This document shows positions 61,961 to 64,000 of a stretch of DNA of 64,000 nt, in pieces. Position numbers and translations under genes: made by a program. Origin of the DNA: JAJFJD01 sp965228425 (GTDB lineage Bacteria; Pseudomonadota; Alphaproteobacteria; UBA8366); contig OZ245815.1 of assembly GCA_965228425.1 (NCBI GenBank), forward strand, positions 2,356,001 to 2,420,000. Direction: 5' to 3'. Position 1 is the stretch's first letter. Each line of letters begins with the position of its first letter. The notes beneath the pieces are model-generated. The model had not been told where the DNA came from, searched no databases, and saw nothing but the letters and a program-made list of their open reading frames with translations.

Positions 61961-61985
61961 AAGCCCCTCATCCGAGGGGCTTTCT
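61961..61985 (+). terminator. Terminator after the right att site
   Basis: AAGCCCCTC (61961-61969), loop ATCC, GAGGGGCTT (61974-61982) and a further T. The stem is the same as at 52973 while the 16-27 bases before it differ. This is probably the original chromosomal terminator of the rrn/tRNA transcript, displaced by the insertion. Confidence 0.78.
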
Positions 61986-62125
61986 CATGTCCGCACTGTG
62001 TCCGGTAATGCCTGTTTGTGAAATCACCAGCACGTAGGGTCACTCGTCCATAGCCGCTAGAAATTGAGACGCACTCATACACCGCTTTGGCCCTATTCGG
62101 TCTCTCGCCGGCGTTAGCTGTCCGC

Positions 62126-63004
62126 TCAGTTGCGTTCGAATCTCTTTAACTCAGCCTTCGCAGCAGAATGCTCCACCAGTGTCTTAGTGCCGTGCGCAAT
62201 GCTACGCTCGAACATCCTTATTGCCTCTTCGATATTCTGGTGAAGCAACTGGTATTCGCCGCCATAAAAATACGCTTCGCTTATTAATTGGCGCCGTTCC
62301 TGTCCCGAGGTACCGCTTGCGATCTCTATTAGCTCTGCTGTCGAGATCTCGTCTAGATAGAGGGATATCACCGGGCCTGGCCATTCATCCAAATTTTTGC
62401 TTTGGCTGAACGAATTAAGGAGAGCCTCTCCGCTTTCTCCTTCCCGCATCTTGGCAAGATAGAGCCATATCACCGAAAAAAGATCAGCGGGTTCCAGATC
62501 GAGGCTACGCTGGAAGTCGGTTGACGCTTTTTCGAATTCACCCAAATAGAAATAGATGTTGCCACGGGTTTGAAACGCGACCGCGTCGTGTGGATCGAGA
62601 AGGATGGCGGTGTTCAGGTCCTCCATCGCTACGCTAAACGAGCCTTGATGTGCTCGTACATTTCCCCTGTTGGCAAACGCCGCCGCGTTGTGTGGATTCA
62701 GCGCGAGTGCACGCTCATAGTCCTTGATCGCATCCTTGAAAAGGCCCTTTTCAAAATAGACATCACCTCGACCGCGGTGGGCATTGGATAGATGATTTGA
62801 CGACAAATTGGCTGCTCTGATCACACGCGTATAGAGAGCAAGCGCCCGGTTAAATTGTCTCGTTGATGTCGCGTCATATGCTTTTACAAGAAGTGCGAGG
62901 CTGTCGAGGTATCGAAATTCGTGTTTGTGGCGACTGGCTTGACTCAAGCTGGTGGAAGCAATGAGCGTCAACAACACGACCACACTGAGTTTAGATAGTC
63001 TCAT
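62126..63004 (-). CDS. Secreted tetratricopeptide-repeat protein
   Basis: 292 residues. A signal peptide ends near residue 23 (SLSQAS). Four or more TPR units follow from about 45 to 190 ('NHLSNAHRGRGDVYFEKGLFKDAIKDYERALALNP', 'AAAFANRGNVRAHQGSF', 'AVAFQTRGNIYFYLGEFEKA', given in parts), and a helical C-terminal part resembles NlpI. It probably scaffolds other envelope proteins; no enzymatic motif. It lies downstream of copB on the same strand, past a strong hairpin. Confidence 0.8.
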   Translation of the reverse strand: MRLSKLSVVVLLTLIASTSLSQASRHKHEFRYLDSLALLVKAYDATSTRQFNRALALYTRVIRAANLSSNHLSNAHRGRGDVYFEKGLFKDAIKDYERALALNPHNAAAFANRGNVRAHQGSFSVAMEDLNTAILLDPHDAVAFQTRGNIYFYLGEFEKASTDFQRSLDLEPADLFSVIWLYLAKMREGESGEALLNSFSQSKNLDEWPGPVISLYLDEISTAELIEIASGTSGQERRQLISEAYFYGGEYQLLHQNIEEAIRMFERSIAHGTKTLVEHSAAKAELKRFERN

Positions 63005-63063
63005 CGGAAATCTCCCGGTTGAATCCTAAGACTTACTTCCCGACGGAGCGATGGTCGGCAGCC

Positions 63064-63104
63064 GAGCACCGGACGGGTTTTGGTGAACTACCCGTCCGGT
63101 GCTC
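63064..63104 (-). terminator. Strong hairpin downstream of copB
   Basis: A perfect 14-bp stem, GAGCACCGGACGGG (63064-63077) and CCCGTCCGGTGCTC (63091-63104), with a 13-base loop. It starts 8 bases past the copB stop. No T run follows on either strand, so it may be an mRNA 3'-end stabiliser or a Rho-assisted terminator. Confidence 0.6.
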
Positions 63105-63111
63105 GTCTCAG

Positions 63112-63837
63112 TTAGAAAAAGACTCGAATGCCGGCAACGATGGAAATGACATCGGGATCTTCACCTTCGTCGCGCGCTAAATCGGCGGTCTTGCCCACCT
63201 TTCGTTCCCAGTTGATGCCGATATAGGGTGCGAATTCGCGCTTGATCTCGTAGCGCAGCCGCAAGCCCAATTCGACATCACTAAGCCCGGCACCCACACC
63301 GACGGGTTCATCGTCGGAAAAAGCGACATTCAATTCGGCTGATGGCTCTAATACGAGCCGCTGCGTGAGCAGCATTTCGTATTCAGCTTCCAGTCGAAAC
63401 GAGGCGTCGCCTTTGTTGCTAACGAACAAACTGGCATCCGTTTCAAACCATTGAGGCGCCAGCCCATTGACCCCGATAACGCTGAACGTCCGTGACGGGT
63501 TCGGTTTAATGTCATGCCGAACACCGATTTGGGCATCAAAAAAATCGGAGATAAGCCGTTGGTACAATAGTTGTACTTCAGCGCCCTCAAACACTTCCTC
63601 ATTAGGGACGTATTCGCCTTCGGTCTTAAAAGTAAGCTTATTCTTATCGTCTCCGATCCGGGCCTGACCTTCCCAGGACACGATGTCGTCGTCGTCTTGG
63701 AACCGATATTCCAACTGGTCGATCTTGACCAAGGTGAAATACTGATCGTCCAATTTCTCCGCCTTGACGGGGGAGACAAGAGAAGCGGTTGCCAGGATGA
63801 GTACGGTGGAAAACGCAAATGATCGAATGCACGGCAT
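63112..63837 (-). CDS. copB: Copper resistance protein B (outer membrane)
   Basis: 241 residues from the ATG at 63837. The signal peptide ends near residue 26 (SPVKA). The rest matches the CopB/PcoB beta-barrel domain: 'WEGQARIGDDKNKLTFKTEGE' in parts, 'LYQRLISDFFDAQIGVRHDI', 'RLRYEIKREFAPYIGINWER' and the C-terminal aromatic 'AGIRVFF'. The Met-rich N-terminal extension of some CopB proteins is missing. It begins 5 bases after the copA stop. Confidence 0.9.
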   Translation of the reverse strand: MPCIRSFAFSTVLILATASLVSPVKAEKLDDQYFTLVKIDQLEYRFQDDDDIVSWEGQARIGDDKNKLTFKTEGEYVPNEEVFEGAEVQLLYQRLISDFFDAQIGVRHDIKPNPSRTFSVIGVNGLAPQWFETDASLFVSNKGDASFRLEAEYEMLLTQRLVLEPSAELNVAFSDDEPVGVGAGLSDVELGLRLRYEIKREFAPYIGINWERKVGKTADLARDEGEDPDVISIVAGIRVFF

Positions 63838-63842
63838 ATGCG

Positions 63843-64000
63843 TTAACCTCCGAGCTGGGCTTGCTTGGGGGCCGGACCGCCCTCGACGATGACCTCGCGG
63901 AACATGCCGGTTGCCATGTGGTAGATCAGATGGCAGTGGAACGCCCACTTACCCGGCGCATCGACTTCGGTCTCGGTGTAGACGGTCGTCCCTGGCGAGA
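63843..64000 (-). CDS. copA: Copper-resistance multicopper oxidase CopA, C-terminal end (partial)
   Basis: The last ~52 codons of a minus-strand frame entering from the right edge. They contain the type 1/type 3 copper ligand block 'WAFHCHLIYHMATGMFREV' and end '..PAPKQAQLGG'. This is the C-terminal cupredoxin of periplasmic CopA/PcoA-type multicopper oxidases, which oxidise Cu(I). It is upstream of copB in the usual copAB order. The rest lies outside the window. Confidence 0.92.
   Translation of the reverse strand, partial: SPGTTVYTETEVDAPGKWAFHCHLIYHMATGMFREVIVEGGPAPKQAQLGG

Larger units (their letters stand above)
61614..62125. other. Right end of the island and attachment site region
   Basis: 512 bases without a supportable gene. 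It holds about 275 bases of island end sequence, the 46-bp tRNA copy (61889-61934) and a terminator (61961-61985). No promoter or integrase remnant is recognisable. Confidence 0.6.

Overview
The window comes from an alphaproteobacterium, most likely Rhodospirillales-like. The evidence is the spc/alpha ribosomal operon order with adk between secY and rpsM, the 16S sequence style, an rrn operon of the form 16S-tRNA-Ile-tRNA-Ala-23S-5S-tRNA-fMet, and an ATP12-type F1 assembly factor. The core genes are GC-rich (for example 44 of 60 bases at 14221-14280). A block near the right end is much poorer in GC (21 of 60 at 59401-59460). The organism is inferred from gene content only.

Layout. 1-7898: ribosomal protein, secY, adk and rpoA genes (rplE partial to rplQ). 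A perfect consensus sigma70 promoter lies between adk and rpsM, and a strong terminator follows rplQ. 7938-18605: a Do-type periplasmic protease, rarA, a C45-like acyltransferase/peptidase, amtB-glnK, crcB, a pseudouridine synthase, a HAD phosphatase, an AsmA protein and an ATP12 chaperone. 18648-26713: propionyl-CoA carboxylase beta and alpha genes, separated by small membrane proteins, a threonine aldolase, a methyltransferase and a glycosyltransferase-methyltransferase fusion; then acylphosphatase. 26741-30542: a lipB-hydrolase pair split by a 2,166-bp insertion. The insertion carries an IS3-family remnant and a class V aminotransferase and is flanked by a mosaic direct duplication. 30653-34518: tRNA-Leu(GAG), maeB and mgtE. 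34550-46679: a leucine/isovalerate catabolic cluster (isovaleryl-CoA dehydrogenase, both methylcrotonyl-CoA carboxylase subunits, three tandem crotonases of identical length). It also holds a degenerate asparagine-synthetase-like protein, a metallophosphoesterase and a K+-channel-like protein.

46680-52996 is a full rRNA operon. Its spacers carry 16 copies of a covarying hairpin repeat, in both orientations, and several nested complementary segments that bracket the 23S gene. The 3' part of the tRNA-fMet gene (46 bp) is repeated exactly at 61889-61934, which delimits an 8,989-bp island. The island carries a divergent mercury-resistance operon (merR / merT-merP-orf-merF-merA). It also carries a low-GC two-gene unit: an unrecognised 401-aa protein and a 1183-aa DUF4062-NTPase-TPR (STAND-like) protein. 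No integrase is visible in it. I regard this pair as the best candidate for an undescribed system, plausibly anti-phage or anti-plasmid defence. Beyond the right repeat lie a secreted TPR protein and copper-resistance genes copB and copA (partial), perhaps a second element at the same site.
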